Origin: Mycobacterium sp. HUMS_12744610
GTDB lineage: Bacteria > Actinomycetota > Actinomycetes > Mycobacteriales > Mycobacteriaceae
Assembly: GCF_041206865.1 (NCBI RefSeq)
Contig: NZ_JBGEDP010000001.1
Location: 5,270,001-5,334,000 of the forward strand
Length of the DNA: 64,000 nt
Direction: 5' to 3'
A model generated the notes under the pieces. It made no database searches. It was not told the DNA's origin and saw nothing but the letters and a program-made list of their open reading frames with translations. Below are positions 25,151 through 34,033 of the stretch, piece after piece; the first letter of the stretch is position 1; every line of letters begins with the position of its first letter. A program made the translations under genes and the position numbers.

Positions 25151-26052
25151 CCATGAACGGCAACCCTTTTGACGCTCCGGCATGGCGCCCGATCAGCGGG
25201 TTCGGCGACCTGACCGACATCACCTATCACCGCCACACCGACGCCACCGTGCGGGTGGCGTTCAACCGGCCCGAGGTGCGCAACGCGTTCCGGCCGCACA
25301 CCGTCGACGAGCTCTACCGCGCGCTCGACCACGCCCGGATGTCGCCGGACGTCGGCGTGGTGCTGCTGACGGGCAACGGCCCGTCCCCGAAGGACGGCGG
25401 CTGGGCCTTCTGCTCGGGCGGCGACCAGCGCATCCGCGGGCGATCCGGCTACCAGTACGCGAGCGGGGACACCGCTGAAACCATTGACGCGGCCCGCGCG
25501 GGCAGGTTGCACATCCTCGAGGTGCAGCGGCTGATCCGGTTCATGCCCAAGGTGGTGATCTGCCTGGTCAACGGCTGGGCGGCCGGCGGCGGGCACAGCC
25601 TGCACGTGGTCTGCGACCTCACCCTGGCCAGCCGCGAGCACGCCCGTTTCAAGCAGACCGACGCCGACGTCGGCAGTTTCGACGGCGGCTACGGCAGCGC
25701 CTACCTGGCGCGCCAGGTGGGCCAGAAGTTCGCCCGCGAGATTTTTTTCCTGGGCCGCACGTACACCGCCGAGCAGATGCACCACATGGGCGCGGTCAAC
25801 GAGGTCGTCGACCATGCCGAACTCGAACGCGTGGCGGTGCAGTGGGCGGCCGAGATCAACGCGAAATCGCCGCAGGCCCAACGTATGTTGAAGTTCGCGT
25901 TCAACCTGCTCGACGACGGGCTGGTGGGCCAGCAGCTGTTCGCCGGCGAGGCCACGCGGCTGGCGTACATGACCGACGAGGCCGTCGAGGGCCGCGACGC
26001 GTTCCTGCAAAAGCGCCCCCCGGACTGGAGCCCGTTCCCGCGCTACTTCTGA
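25147..26052 (+). CDS. menB: 1,4-dihydroxy-2-naphthoyl-CoA synthase
   Basis: 301-aa crotonase-fold enzyme closing the second naphthoquinone ring from o-succinylbenzoyl-CoA (Rv0548c). Conserved blocks: FNRPEVRNAFRPHTVDEL, WAFCSGGDQRIRG (oxyanion hole), VNGWAAGGGHSLHVVCDL, and TDADVGSFDGGYGSAYLARQ with the catalytic Asp region. It ends in the typical KRPPDWSPFPRYF. ATG 25147 overlaps the upstream stop by 4 nt. It is about a dozen residues shorter than the M. tuberculosis enzyme at the N-terminus, which is variable. Confidence 0.96.
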   Translation: MTMNGNPFDAPAWRPISGFGDLTDITYHRHTDATVRVAFNRPEVRNAFRPHTVDELYRALDHARMSPDVGVVLLTGNGPSPKDGGWAFCSGGDQRIRGRSGYQYASGDTAETIDAARAGRLHILEVQRLIRFMPKVVICLVNGWAAGGGHSLHVVCDLTLASREHARFKQTDADVGSFDGGYGSAYLARQVGQKFAREIFFLGRTYTAEQMHHMGAVNEVVDHAELERVAVQWAAEINAKSPQAQRMLKFAFNLLDDGLVGQQLFAGEATRLAYMTDEAVEGRDAFLQKRPPDWSPFPRYF

Positions 26053-26085
26053 GCGGGCCGGCGGGCGCCGCCTACACTCCCCACG

Positions 26086-26982
26086 ATGAGTAAAAGCCCG
26101 CTTCGCCGCCTCACCGACCAGCTCGTGCTGGCGACCATGCGGCCGCCCGCCGCGCCGCAGGTGCTGGTCAACCGGCCCGCGATCAAGCCGATCGAGCTGG
26201 CCGGCAAGCGCATTCTGATCACCGGGGCCTCCTCGGGCATCGGGGAGGCCGCCGCCGAGCGGTTCGCCCGCCTCGGCGCCATCGTGGTGCTCGCCGCCCG
26301 CCGCCGAGAGTTGCTGGATGCGGTGGCCGAACGGATCACGACCGCGGGCGGCACCGCGCTGGCGATGCCCTGCGACGTCTCGGACATGGACGCCGTCGAC
26401 GCGCTGGTCGCCGACGTCCAGCAGCGCCTCGGCGGGATCGACATCCTGGTCAACAACGCCGCCCGGTCCATCCGCCGGCCGCTGGCCGAGTCGCTGGAAC
26501 GCTGGCACGACGTCGAGCGGACCATGGTGCTTAACTACTATGCGCCGCTGCGGCTGATCCGCGGTTTGGCGCCCGGGATGCTCGAGCGCGGCGACGGCCA
26601 CGTCATCAACGTCTCGACGTGGGGCGTGCTGTCGGAGGCCTCGCCGCTGTTCGCGGTCTACAACGCCTCCAAGGCCGCGCTGTCGATGGTGAGCCGGGTG
26701 GTCGAGACCGAATGGGGCCACCGGGGTGTGCATTCGACGACCTTGTACTACCCGTTGGTGGCCACGCCGATGATCGCCCCGACGAAGGCCTACGAGGGGG
26801 TCCCCGCGCTGACGCCGGAGGAGGCCGCCGAGTGGATGATCACCGCGGCCCGCACCCGGCCGGTGCGGATCGCGCCCCGGATGGCGATCGCGGCCAAGGC
26901 GCTCGACACCATCGGCCCGCGCTGGGTCAACGCCCTCATGCAGCGCCAAAGCATCCAGCCCAACCGCGCGGCCGGGAACTGA
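26086..26982 (+). CDS. short-chain dehydrogenase/reductase (Rv0547c-like)
   Basis: 298-aa SDR. NAD(P)-binding TGASSGIGEAAAERF near residue 45, NNAARS near 123, and catalytic Ser and YNASK near 195 are all present. The N-terminal extension (SPLRRLTDQLVLATM) and long C-terminus indicate the membrane-associated SDR type with hydrophobic substrates, so a lipid or sterol-like substrate is plausible but unknown. It begins 33 nt after menB on the same strand. Confidence 0.92.
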   Translation: MSKSPLRRLTDQLVLATMRPPAAPQVLVNRPAIKPIELAGKRILITGASSGIGEAAAERFARLGAIVVLAARRRELLDAVAERITTAGGTALAMPCDVSDMDAVDALVADVQQRLGGIDILVNNAARSIRRPLAESLERWHDVERTMVLNYYAPLRLIRGLAPGMLERGDGHVINVSTWGVLSEASPLFAVYNASKAALSMVSRVVETEWGHRGVHSTTLYYPLVATPMIAPTKAYEGVPALTPEEAAEWMITAARTRPVRIAPRMAIAAKALDTIGPRWVNALMQRQSIQPNRAAGN

Positions 26983-27028
26983 CCGAAGGCCATCGCCGCG
27001 GCGACACGGACGTGATAGACACAACGCC

Positions 27029-27436
27029 ATGGAGATCCTGGCCAGCCGGATGCTGCTCCGACCGGCGGACTACGAGCGCTCGCTGAGCTTCTACCGCGAC
27101 GAGATCGGCCTGGCGATCTTCCGCGACTACGGCGGCGGCACGGTGTTTTTCGCCGGGCAGTCGCTGCTGGAGCTGGCCGGGTACGGCTCCCCGGACCATT
27201 CCCGGGGACCGTTTCCGGGCGCGCTGTGGCTGCAGGTCCGCGACATCGCGGCAACCCAGGCCGAGCTGCGGGGCCGGGGGGTGCCGATTGCTCGCGAGGC
27301 GCGCCAGGAACCGTGGGGCCTGCGCGAGATGCACGTGACCGACCCGGACGGCATCACGCTGATCTTCGTCGAAATCCCGCCTGAGCATCCGCTTCGCCGC
27401 GACACCCGTGGTGAACCGGAGCCCAATTCAGGTTAA
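27029..27436 (+). CDS. glyoxalase/bleomycin-resistance (VOC) family protein
   Basis: 135 aa, counterpart of Rv0546c. Two beta-alpha-beta-beta-beta modules are visible: LLRPADYERSLSFYRDEIGL and LWLQVRDIAATQAELRGRGV. A metal-ligand-like His lies in REMHVTDPDG and a Glu in IFVEIPPEH. This fold covers glyoxalases, dioxygenases and binding proteins; the reaction is not predictable. ATG 27029 is 46 nt after the SDR gene, consistent with one operon. Confidence 0.88.
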   Translation: MEILASRMLLRPADYERSLSFYRDEIGLAIFRDYGGGTVFFAGQSLLELAGYGSPDHSRGPFPGALWLQVRDIAATQAELRGRGVPIAREARQEPWGLREMHVTDPDGITLIFVEIPPEHPLRRDTRGEPEPNSG

Positions 27437-27532
27437 CGACGAGGTAACTTATGGCGACCACTCAAGCTACACCCGCATTTGCGGTCTTCCTCCGTTCGAC
27501 AATGAATCCCCCCACTACGAGAATCAGGCGCT

Positions 27533-28780
27533 GTGGACATCCAACTGTTCCTCTTGATCATTGTCGTAATCACGGCACTCGCTTTCGATTTCACGAACGG
27601 CTTCCACGACACCGGCAACGCCATGGCGACGTCGATCGCCAGTGGTGCCCTGGCGCCCAAGGCGGCGGTCGGGCTGTCGGCGGTGCTCAACCTGGTCGGC
27701 GCCTTCATGTCCACCGCGGTCGCCGCCACGATCGCCAAGGGGCTGATCGACGGGCACATCGTGACGCTGGAGCTGGTCTTCGCCGGCCTGGTCGGGGGCA
27801 TCGTCTGGAACCTGATGACGTGGCTGCTCGGCATCCCGTCGAGTTCCTCGCACGCGCTGGTCGGCGGCATCGTCGGCGCCACGATCGCCGCCGTGGGCGG
27901 GCATGGCGTGCTCTGGAAGGGCATCGTGTCCAAGGTGCTCATCCCGGCCGTCGTCGCCGCGATCCTGGCCATCGCCGTGGGCGCGATCGCGACCTGGCTG
28001 GTGTACCGGATCACCCGCGGCGTCCGGGCCGACCGCACCGAGGCCGGGTTCCGGTACGGCCAGTGGGGTTCGGCGTCGCTGGTCTCGTTGGCGCACGGTA
28101 CCAACGACGCGCAGAAGACGATGGGCATCATTTTCCTGGCTCTTATCTCCTACGGGTCGATCAGCGCGAGCGCCGCGATGCCGCCGCTGTGGGTCATCGT
28201 GTGCTGCGCCATCGCGATGGCGTCGGGCACCTACCTGGGCGGCTGGCGGATCATCCGCACGCTGGGCAAGGGGCTGGTCGAGATTCAGTCGCCGCAGGGT
28301 ATGGCCGCCGAGTCGTCCTCGGCCGCGGTGATCCTGCTCTCGGCGCACTTCGGCTACGCCCTGTCGACGACGCAGGTGTGCACCGGTTCGGTGCTGGGCA
28401 GCGGGCTGGGCAAGCCCGGCGGCGAGGTGCGCTGGGGCGTGGCCGGCCGGATGGTCGTCGCGTGGCTGGTCACCCTTCCGCTGGCCGGGCTCGTCGGCGC
28501 GGTCACCTACTGGATCGTCCACCTCATCGGGGGCTACCCCGGCGCGATCATCGGCTTCGGGCTGCTCGTCGCCGTCTCGGCGGTCATCTACGTCCGGTCG
28601 CGCAAGGTCAAGGTCGACCACAAGAACGTCAACGCCGAATGGGAGGGCAGCCTGACCGCCGGCCTCGACGCCGCCGAGAAGATACCGCCGCCCACCGACG
28701 TCATACCACCGACCGGCACCGGCGTGCCGCCCCGTTCCGGTTCCGACGACCCCACGGTCGGTGCGGGGAACCTGTCATGA
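27533..28780 (+). CDS. pitA: low-affinity inorganic phosphate transporter
   Basis: 415-aa PiT-family permease (Rv0545c). The two phosphate-signature repeats are DFTNGFHDTGNAMATSIASG (~16) and VSLAHGTNDAQKTMGIIFLA (~190). GIPSSSSHALVGGIVGA and the second half LSTTQVCTGSVLGSG mirror one another. About ten TM segments and a hydrophilic Pro-rich tail follow. GTG 27533 (VDIQLFLL) was chosen to match the family start. Its stop overlaps the next gene (ATGA). Confidence 0.95.
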   Translation: MDIQLFLLIIVVITALAFDFTNGFHDTGNAMATSIASGALAPKAAVGLSAVLNLVGAFMSTAVAATIAKGLIDGHIVTLELVFAGLVGGIVWNLMTWLLGIPSSSSHALVGGIVGATIAAVGGHGVLWKGIVSKVLIPAVVAAILAIAVGAIATWLVYRITRGVRADRTEAGFRYGQWGSASLVSLAHGTNDAQKTMGIIFLALISYGSISASAAMPPLWVIVCCAIAMASGTYLGGWRIIRTLGKGLVEIQSPQGMAAESSSAAVILLSAHFGYALSTTQVCTGSVLGSGLGKPGGEVRWGVAGRMVVAWLVTLPLAGLVGAVTYWIVHLIGGYPGAIIGFGLLVAVSAVIYVRSRKVKVDHKNVNAEWEGSLTAGLDAAEKIPPPTDVIPPTGTGVPPRSGSDDPTVGAGNLS

Positions 28781-29076
28781 GCGGCTTCAGCGAGTGGTTC
28801 AACTACGAGGCCTCCCTGAAGATCCTGGTGTTCAGCATGCTGGCCGGCGCCGCGCTGCCGGGGCTGTTCGCCGTCGGACTGCGGCTGCACGCCATGGGCG
28901 CCGGGGAGGTCAGCACCAACGGCGCCGCCCCGCAGCGCAACCCGGCGCTGACCGCGCTCGCGTGGGCGATCTACGCGCTGGTGGTCGTGGTCATCCTGTT
29001 CGCCCTGGCCTACATCTCCCGCGATTTCATCGCGCACCACACCGGGTATCCGTTCCTCGGAGCAAAGACCAAGTAG
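28777..29076 (+). CDS. two-TM protein coupled to pitA (Rv0544c-like)
   Basis: 99 aa with TM1 (ILVFSMLAGAALPGLFAVGL) and TM2 (LAWAIYALVVVVILFALAYI), ending in FIAHHTGYPFLGAKTK. Function unknown. The 4-nt overlap with pitA and conservation beside it suggest an accessory subunit of the phosphate transporter; that is inference. Confidence 0.88.
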   Translation: MSGFSEWFNYEASLKILVFSMLAGAALPGLFAVGLRLHAMGAGEVSTNGAAPQRNPALTALAWAIYALVVVVILFALAYISRDFIAHHTGYPFLGAKTK

Positions 29077-29130
29077 CATCGGATTCGGTCTCCGCCGAAG
29101 CCGAGCCCACCGCCCGGAACAGGTTGCACA

Positions 29131-29433
29131 GTGAACGGATTCCTCAGCTCGATCGTGGCCTGGCTGCGCGCCGGCTACCCTGAGGGCGTCCCACCGACCG
29201 ACACCTTCGCGGTGCTCGCCCTGCTCACGCGCCGGTTGAGCAACGACGAGGTCATCGCCGTGGCCAACGAACTGATCCGGCGCGACGAACTCGACGACAT
29301 CGACATCGGCGTGGCGATCACCCAGATCACCGACGAGCTACCCTCGCCGCAGGACGTCGAGCGAGTGCGGGCGCGCTTGGCCGAGCAGGGCTGGCCGTTC
29401 GACGCCGAGCAGGACGCGGGAGAACGCCCATAG
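29131..29433 (+). CDS. DUF3349 protein (Rv0543c-like)
   Basis: 100-aa helical protein of the mycobacterial DUF3349 family. It begins MNGFLSSIVAWLRAGYPEGVPPTDTF and includes LTRRLSNDEVIAVANELI. It is small, acidic and soluble, of unknown function. GTG 29131. The menE frame is open through its stop codon. Confidence 0.88.
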   Translation: MNGFLSSIVAWLRAGYPEGVPPTDTFAVLALLTRRLSNDEVIAVANELIRRDELDDIDIGVAITQITDELPSPQDVERVRARLAEQGWPFDAEQDAGERP

Positions 29434-29477
29434 CAGTCCTGCGCGCACTCGGCGTCCCGGCGGGCCGCGCCGCCGGC

Positions 29478-30581
29478 GTGCTGCTGCCCGCCCTGGAACG
29501 GGTGCTGGCCGGGGGTGGACCTCCGCTACTCGCCGTGCCGGCCGATCCCGACCCGGCGGCGCTGCGCGCGTTGCGGGTCGACGAGGACGTCGAGGACGAC
29601 GTGGCGCTCGTCGCGACCACGTCGGGCACCACCGGTGCGCCCAAGGGCGCCCTGCTGACCGCCGCCGCCCTGCGGGCCAGCGCGTCGGCCACCCATGATC
29701 GGCTCGGGGGGCCGGGCGCCTGGCTGCTGGCCCTGCCGCCGCATCACATCGCGGGGATCCAGGTGGTGGTGCGCAGCCTGCTGGCCGGCGCGGAGCCCGT
29801 CGAACTCGACGTCTCGGCCGGCTTCGAAACCGCCGAACTGCCCGGCGCGATCCGGCGGCTGGGCCCCGGCCGCCGCTACACCTCGCTGGTCGCCGCCCAG
29901 CTGGCCAAGGCGCTCGCCGACCCGGCGGCCGCGGCCGCCCTCGCCGACCTCGACGCCGTGCTGCTCGGCGGCGGGCCGGCACCGGCTCGGGTGCTGGACG
30001 CCGCGGCGGCGGCCGGCGTCACGGTGGTGCGCACCTACGGGATGAGCGAGACCGCGGGCGGCTGCGTGTACGACGGCGTGCCGCTCGACGGTGTCCGGGT
30101 GCGCGTGAGCGGCGACGGGCGCGTCGTCATCGGGGGCGCGACGCTGGCCAAGGGCTACCGCAACCCGGTCGTCGGCGACCCGTTCGCCGAGCCCGGCTGG
30201 TTTTTCACCGAGGACCTCGGCGTCCTCGACGGCGCGGGCGTGCTCAGCGTGCTGGGCCGCGCCGACGACGCGATCAGCACCGGCGGGCTGACGGTGCTGC
30301 CGCAGCCCGTCGAGGCGGCGCTGGACACCCACCCCGCCGTGCGCGAGTGCGCGGTGTTCGGCCTGCCCGACGACCGGCTGGGCCAGCGGGTGGTCGCCGC
30401 GGTGGTGCCCGCCGACGGTTGCGCTCCGCCGACGCTGGAGGCGCTGCGGGCGCACGTGGCGCGCACCCTGGACGCCACCGCGGCGCCGCGCGAACTGCAC
30501 GTCGTCGACGAGCTGCCGCGCCGCGGCATCGGCAAGCTCGACCGGCGGGCGCTGGTGCGGCGGTTCTCCCCCGGTCAATAG
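29478..30581 (+). CDS. menE: o-succinylbenzoate-CoA ligase
   Basis: 367-aa ANL ligase forming OSB-CoA, the MenB substrate (Rv0542c). Markers are TTSGTTGAPKGALL (P-loop), RTYGMSETAGGCVYDG, and the C-terminal adenylation Lys in PRRGIGKLDRRALV. It is short for an ANL enzyme, as in other mycobacterial MenE. GTG 29478 is the first usual start codon, but homologous sequence (RALGVPAGRAAG) continues upstream to about 29436, where only CTG or ATA codons are available. The true start may be non-canonical or coupled to the DUF3349 stop at 29433. Confidence 0.93.
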   Translation: MLLPALERVLAGGGPPLLAVPADPDPAALRALRVDEDVEDDVALVATTSGTTGAPKGALLTAAALRASASATHDRLGGPGAWLLALPPHHIAGIQVVVRSLLAGAEPVELDVSAGFETAELPGAIRRLGPGRRYTSLVAAQLAKALADPAAAAALADLDAVLLGGGPAPARVLDAAAAAGVTVVRTYGMSETAGGCVYDGVPLDGVRVRVSGDGRVVIGGATLAKGYRNPVVGDPFAEPGWFFTEDLGVLDGAGVLSVLGRADDAISTGGLTVLPQPVEAALDTHPAVRECAVFGLPDDRLGQRVVAAVVPADGCAPPTLEALRAHVARTLDATAAPRELHVVDELPRRGIGKLDRRALVRRFSPGQ

Positions 30582-30592
30582 GCTTGTCGACC

Positions 30593-31957
30593 GTGAAGAC
30601 TGCGCTGCGGGAGTTTGCCCGGGAGGCGGTGGCGGTTGCGGCCGGGGCGACCCTGGTGGTGGCCGCGTTCGTGCTGCCGCGCCTGCATCTGGGGGTCAAA
30701 CCCCTGCTGGGGGTCGGGCCGGAGCGATTCGCCACGCACGCCGGGTCGGCGCCGATCTTCGGGGCGTGGGAGATCCACGCGAGCTGGGGCACCGGACCGG
30801 CCATTGCGCTCGCCGTGGCCGCGGTGGTGTGGGGACCGACTGTGGCGCAACGGCTTTCCTGGCGGGTGCTGACGCTGGGCACCTGGGCCGCCGCGTGCGC
30901 GTGGGCGTTCGCGCTGGCGATGATCGACGGCTGGCAGCGCGGCTTCGCCGGCCGGTTGACCACCCGCGACGAGTACCTGCACGAGGTGCCGGGCATCACC
31001 GACATCCCGGCCACGCTGCACACGTTCGCCGGCCGCATCCTCGACTTCCAGCCGCACTCCTGGACGACGCACGTCTCCGGCCATCCCCCGGGTGCGCTGC
31101 TGACGTTCGTGTGGCTGGACCGGATCGGCCTGCACGGCGGCGCCTGGGCCGGCTTGCTGTGCCTGCTGGTCGGCTCGAGCGCGGCGGCCGCGATGGTCGT
31201 CGCGATCCGCGCGCTGGCCGGCGAGCCGACCGCGCGGCGGGTCGCGCCGTTCGTGGCGGTGGCCCCGACGGCGATCTGGGTGGCGGTGTCGGCCGACGGC
31301 TATTTCGCCGGCGTCGCGGCCTGGGGCATCGGGCTGCTGGCCCTGGCGGTGCACGGGACGGTCCGGTTCCCCGCGGCGGCGGCCGCCGCCGCGGGCCTGC
31401 TGCTCGGCTGGGGGGTCTTCCTCAGTTACGGCCTGATGCTGATGGGGCTGCCGGCGCTGGCGGTGCTGGCGTCGGCGGCCGGCCGGCCGGCGGCACTGCG
31501 AGCCCTGGGCGCCGCCGCGGCGGCGGCGCTGGCGGTGGCGGCGGTGTTCGCCGTCGCCGGGTTCTCCTGGTTCGAGGGCTACACCCTTGTGCAGCAACGC
31601 TATTGGCAGGGCATCGCCAAGGATCGGCCGTTCGCCTACTGGTGGTGGGCCAACCTGGCGTGCGTGGTGTGCGCGATCGGGCTGGGCAGCGTGGCCGGGC
31701 TGACCCGGGTGTTCGACGTGGCCGCGATCCGGCGCCGCTGCGGGTTGCATCTGGTGTTGCTGGGGGCGCTGGCCGCCGTCGTCGCCGCGGACGCGACCAC
31801 GCTGAGCAAGGCCGAGGTGGAACGGATCTGGCTGCCGTTCACCGTCTGGCTCACCGCCGCGCCCGCGCTGCTGCCGGTGCGGTCGCATCGCGTGTGGCTG
31901 GCGGTCAACGCCGCCGGCGCGCTGCTGGTGAACACCGTGATCGTCACGAACTGGTAG
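30593..31957 (+). CDS. polytopic membrane protein (Rv0541c-like)
   Basis: 454 aa with about ten TM segments. GTG 30593 begins VKTALREFAREAVAVAAGA. A periplasmic-type loop with DEYLHEVPGITDIP and THVSGHPPGALLTFVWLDR sits between early TM segments. This His-Pro-Pro-Gly motif and the Asp/Glu-rich first loop recall GT-C-like membrane glycosyltransferases, but I cannot assign a donor. It is the last gene of the menB-to-menE rightward series. Confidence 0.85.
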   Translation: MKTALREFAREAVAVAAGATLVVAAFVLPRLHLGVKPLLGVGPERFATHAGSAPIFGAWEIHASWGTGPAIALAVAAVVWGPTVAQRLSWRVLTLGTWAAACAWAFALAMIDGWQRGFAGRLTTRDEYLHEVPGITDIPATLHTFAGRILDFQPHSWTTHVSGHPPGALLTFVWLDRIGLHGGAWAGLLCLLVGSSAAAAMVVAIRALAGEPTARRVAPFVAVAPTAIWVAVSADGYFAGVAAWGIGLLALAVHGTVRFPAAAAAAAGLLLGWGVFLSYGLMLMGLPALAVLASAAGRPAALRALGAAAAAALAVAAVFAVAGFSWFEGYTLVQQRYWQGIAKDRPFAYWWWANLACVVCAIGLGSVAGLTRVFDVAAIRRRCGLHLVLLGALAAVVAADATTLSKAEVERIWLPFTVWLTAAPALLPVRSHRVWLAVNAAGALLVNTVIVTNW

Positions 31958-31972
31958 GCGCCGGATCCCGTC

Positions 31973-32638
31973 TCAGGGTGCGAGCCTGACCCAGCCCGGC
32001 GGCATGGGCGGCGACGGGTCCGCGGGAGCGCCGCCCTGGCCGCCGCCGCGGGTGCCGCCCGGCGCTGGGACGGTCGGCGGTGGCCGCTTCGGCGGGGGCG
32101 GTACCGCGATCGGCCGGGGCGCCGGTGCCAGGGTCGGCGCGTCCGGGGGTGGCGCCGGAATCTCCGGCGGGTTCGGGGCGAGGTCCCCGACCGGAAGCAC
32201 CGGGGTGAGCAGCGAGACGGGATGCACGGCCGGACCGCGCGCCCGGGCGGCATAGGCCGTGATGGAGACGATCTTGCCGTGGTCGCCGGGGCAGTAGGCC
32301 TCGACCGACGCGGTGATGAACCGGGTGATCGTGGACATGACACGGCGGTCGGGGAAGCGGTGTCCGGCCGGGCCGGTGAGCGCGTGGTCCTTCATGTCGT
32401 CGATGACGGCGTTCACCGTCACGCCGCGGTCGAGCTTGCCGCAGATCTTGTGGGCCGTGGCGATCAGGCTCGGCACGCCCTCGAGTGCGGGAATCTGTTC
32501 TTGTTCGAGGAGAGCCAGAAACTGCGCGTCCTCGTTCGGGTCGGCCACCGCCACGCCGCCGCGTAGCCACGCGCCGCCGGTGAGCACCACGACGGCGGCG
32601 GCTAGGACGCCGGCGTGGCCGATGATGCTGGGGGACAT
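31973..32638 (-). CDS. secreted DUF732 protein with Pro-rich tail
   Basis: 221 aa: signal peptide (VLAAAVVVLTGGAWLRGGVAVA), then a DUF732 domain with DPNEDAQFLALLEQEQIP, KICGKLDRG and SVEAYCPGDHGKI (paired Cys). The last 80 residues are rich in Pro (EIPAPPPDAPTLAPAPRP and following). Function unknown; the tail may span or bind cell wall. It converges with the Rv0541c-like gene, 15 nt apart. I do not recall it at this place in M. tuberculosis. Confidence 0.8.
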   Translation of the reverse strand: MSPSIIGHAGVLAAAVVVLTGGAWLRGGVAVADPNEDAQFLALLEQEQIPALEGVPSLIATAHKICGKLDRGVTVNAVIDDMKDHALTGPAGHRFPDRRVMSTITRFITASVEAYCPGDHGKIVSITAYAARARGPAVHPVSLLTPVLPVGDLAPNPPEIPAPPPDAPTLAPAPRPIAVPPPPKRPPPTVPAPGGTRGGGQGGAPADPSPPMPPGWVRLAP

Positions 32639-32710
32639 CGGGGGTTCCGTTCTGCGGTGCCATCACAATGGGCTTCCCCGGCGCCCACCGCTGGAATGCC
32701 GCTACCTCGG

Positions 32711-33370
32711 TTAGAGCCCGGCCGCGCGGGTAGCCCGCGCGAAACGGGTGTCGGTTGTGCACGCCGCTCGCACTGCGGCGACATCACCGACGACGTCGAA
32801 GTCGGCCAGTTGTTCTACAACTGTAACGTCGATCCCGTTGGCGTGCAAGGCCTTCAGAGTGAGCTGTCCGGTGTCGGGGTGCGACATGGGGACGGTGCGC
32901 AGGCACTCGGCCATCGCCGGCGTCGCCACCCCGAGCGCCCACCAGCCGCCGTCGTGGGCGGGGCCGAGCACGGCCGGCGCACCGAGCAGTCGGTCGGCGC
33001 AACCGGCCAGCAACGCGGCGCTCACCTGCGGGGTGTCCATCCCGATCTGCAGCACCGGATACCCCTGCGCCGAATCGGCGTGGGCGTTGGCGAGCCGGTC
33101 GCCGAAGTCCTCGCCGCGCTGCGCGATCACGGTGAACGAATCCAGCCGCCGCCGGATCTCGGCGGCCCCCGCGGCGGAGTCCAGGTCGCCGGTGAGCGCG
33201 ACCACCCGCGCGGCCACCGGCGTGGCGGCCACGGCGTCCAGCGTGTCCAGCAGCGCGGCGGCAGCGATGTCGGCGGCGACCCGTTCGCCGACCGTGGCGG
33301 CCAGCCGCGTCTTGGCCAGGCCGGGCTGCGGCGCCTTGGCGACGACCAGCAACGTCACCGGGCGGATCAC
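32711..33370 (-). CDS. DUF2064 glycosyltransferase-like protein (Rv0540-like)
   Basis: 219 aa. GTG 33370 gives VIRPVTLLVVAKAPQPGLAK, then KTRLAATVGERVAADIAAA. A nucleotide-sugar-transferase-like core IGMDTPQVSAALLAGC (DxP) and LGPAHDGGWWALGV follow. Family members resemble GT-A transferases. Its GTG overlaps the stop of the upstream GT2 gene (GTGA), so the pair is co-translated and probably acts in one glycan pathway. Confidence 0.87.
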   Translation of the reverse strand: MIRPVTLLVVAKAPQPGLAKTRLAATVGERVAADIAAAALLDTLDAVAATPVAARVVALTGDLDSAAGAAEIRRRLDSFTVIAQRGEDFGDRLANAHADSAQGYPVLQIGMDTPQVSAALLAGCADRLLGAPAVLGPAHDGGWWALGVATPAMAECLRTVPMSHPDTGQLTLKALHANGIDVTVVEQLADFDVVGDVAAVRAACTTDTRFARATRAAGL

Positions 33371-34023
33371 GAGATGACCTTCCAGAAGTCCAGGATCGCG
33401 ATGAGGCTGCCCCGCAGCGAACCGCTGACCTTGGATTTGCCGCCCGTCCGCGGACCGTAGGCGACGTCCAGTTCGACCACGCGCCAGCCGGCCGCCGCGG
33501 CGCGGACCAACAGCTCGAGCGGATAACCGGACCGTCGGTCGGCGACTCCCAGGGCCAGAAGCGCATCGCGCCGAGCCACCCGCATCGGCGCGATGTCGTG
33601 GACCGGCAGGCCGTGCCGGGTGCGCAGCCGCCAGCTCATCACCACGGTGCCCAGCCGCGCGACCCACGGCCAGTGCAGCCCCGGCACGGGGCGGCGCCGG
33701 CCGATCACCAGGTCGGCGCCGTCGAGCGCGGCGACCAGCCGCGGGAGGTCGCGGGGGTCCAGCGAGCCGTCGGCGTCGATGACCGCCACGATGGGGGTCG
33801 CCGCGGCGACCACCCCCGCGTGCACCGCCGACCCGTAACCGGGCCGCGGCTCGGCGACCACCCGGGCGCCGTGGCACCGCGCGACGGCGGCGGTGTCGTC
33901 GGTGCTGTTGTTGTCCACGACCAGCGCCCGGTACCCCTCGGGGATGGCCGCCAGCACCGCCGGCAGCGACTCCTCCTCGTCGAGACACGGCAGCACCACC
34001 GTGACCGCGTCAGGCTCCGCCAT
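33367..34023 (-). CDS. GT2 glycosyltransferase, polyprenyl-phosphate sugar synthase type
   Basis: 218 aa, counterpart of Rv0539. N-terminal VTVVLPCLDEEESLPAVLAA, the DxD-like VIDADGSLDPRDL near residue 80, and RRDALLALGVADRRSGYPLE are typical of dolichyl/polyprenyl-phosphate-linked sugar synthases acting at the inner membrane face. No C-terminal TM segments. It starts 10 nt after the stop of the repeat protein gene and overlaps the DUF2064 gene. Confidence 0.88.
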   Translation of the reverse strand: MAEPDAVTVVLPCLDEEESLPAVLAAIPEGYRALVVDNNSTDDTAAVARCHGARVVAEPRPGYGSAVHAGVVAAATPIVAVIDADGSLDPRDLPRLVAALDGADLVIGRRRPVPGLHWPWVARLGTVVMSWRLRTRHGLPVHDIAPMRVARRDALLALGVADRRSGYPLELLVRAAAAGWRVVELDVAYGPRTGGKSKVSGSLRGSLIAILDFWKVIS

Positions 34024-34033
34024 GGGTGGCCGC

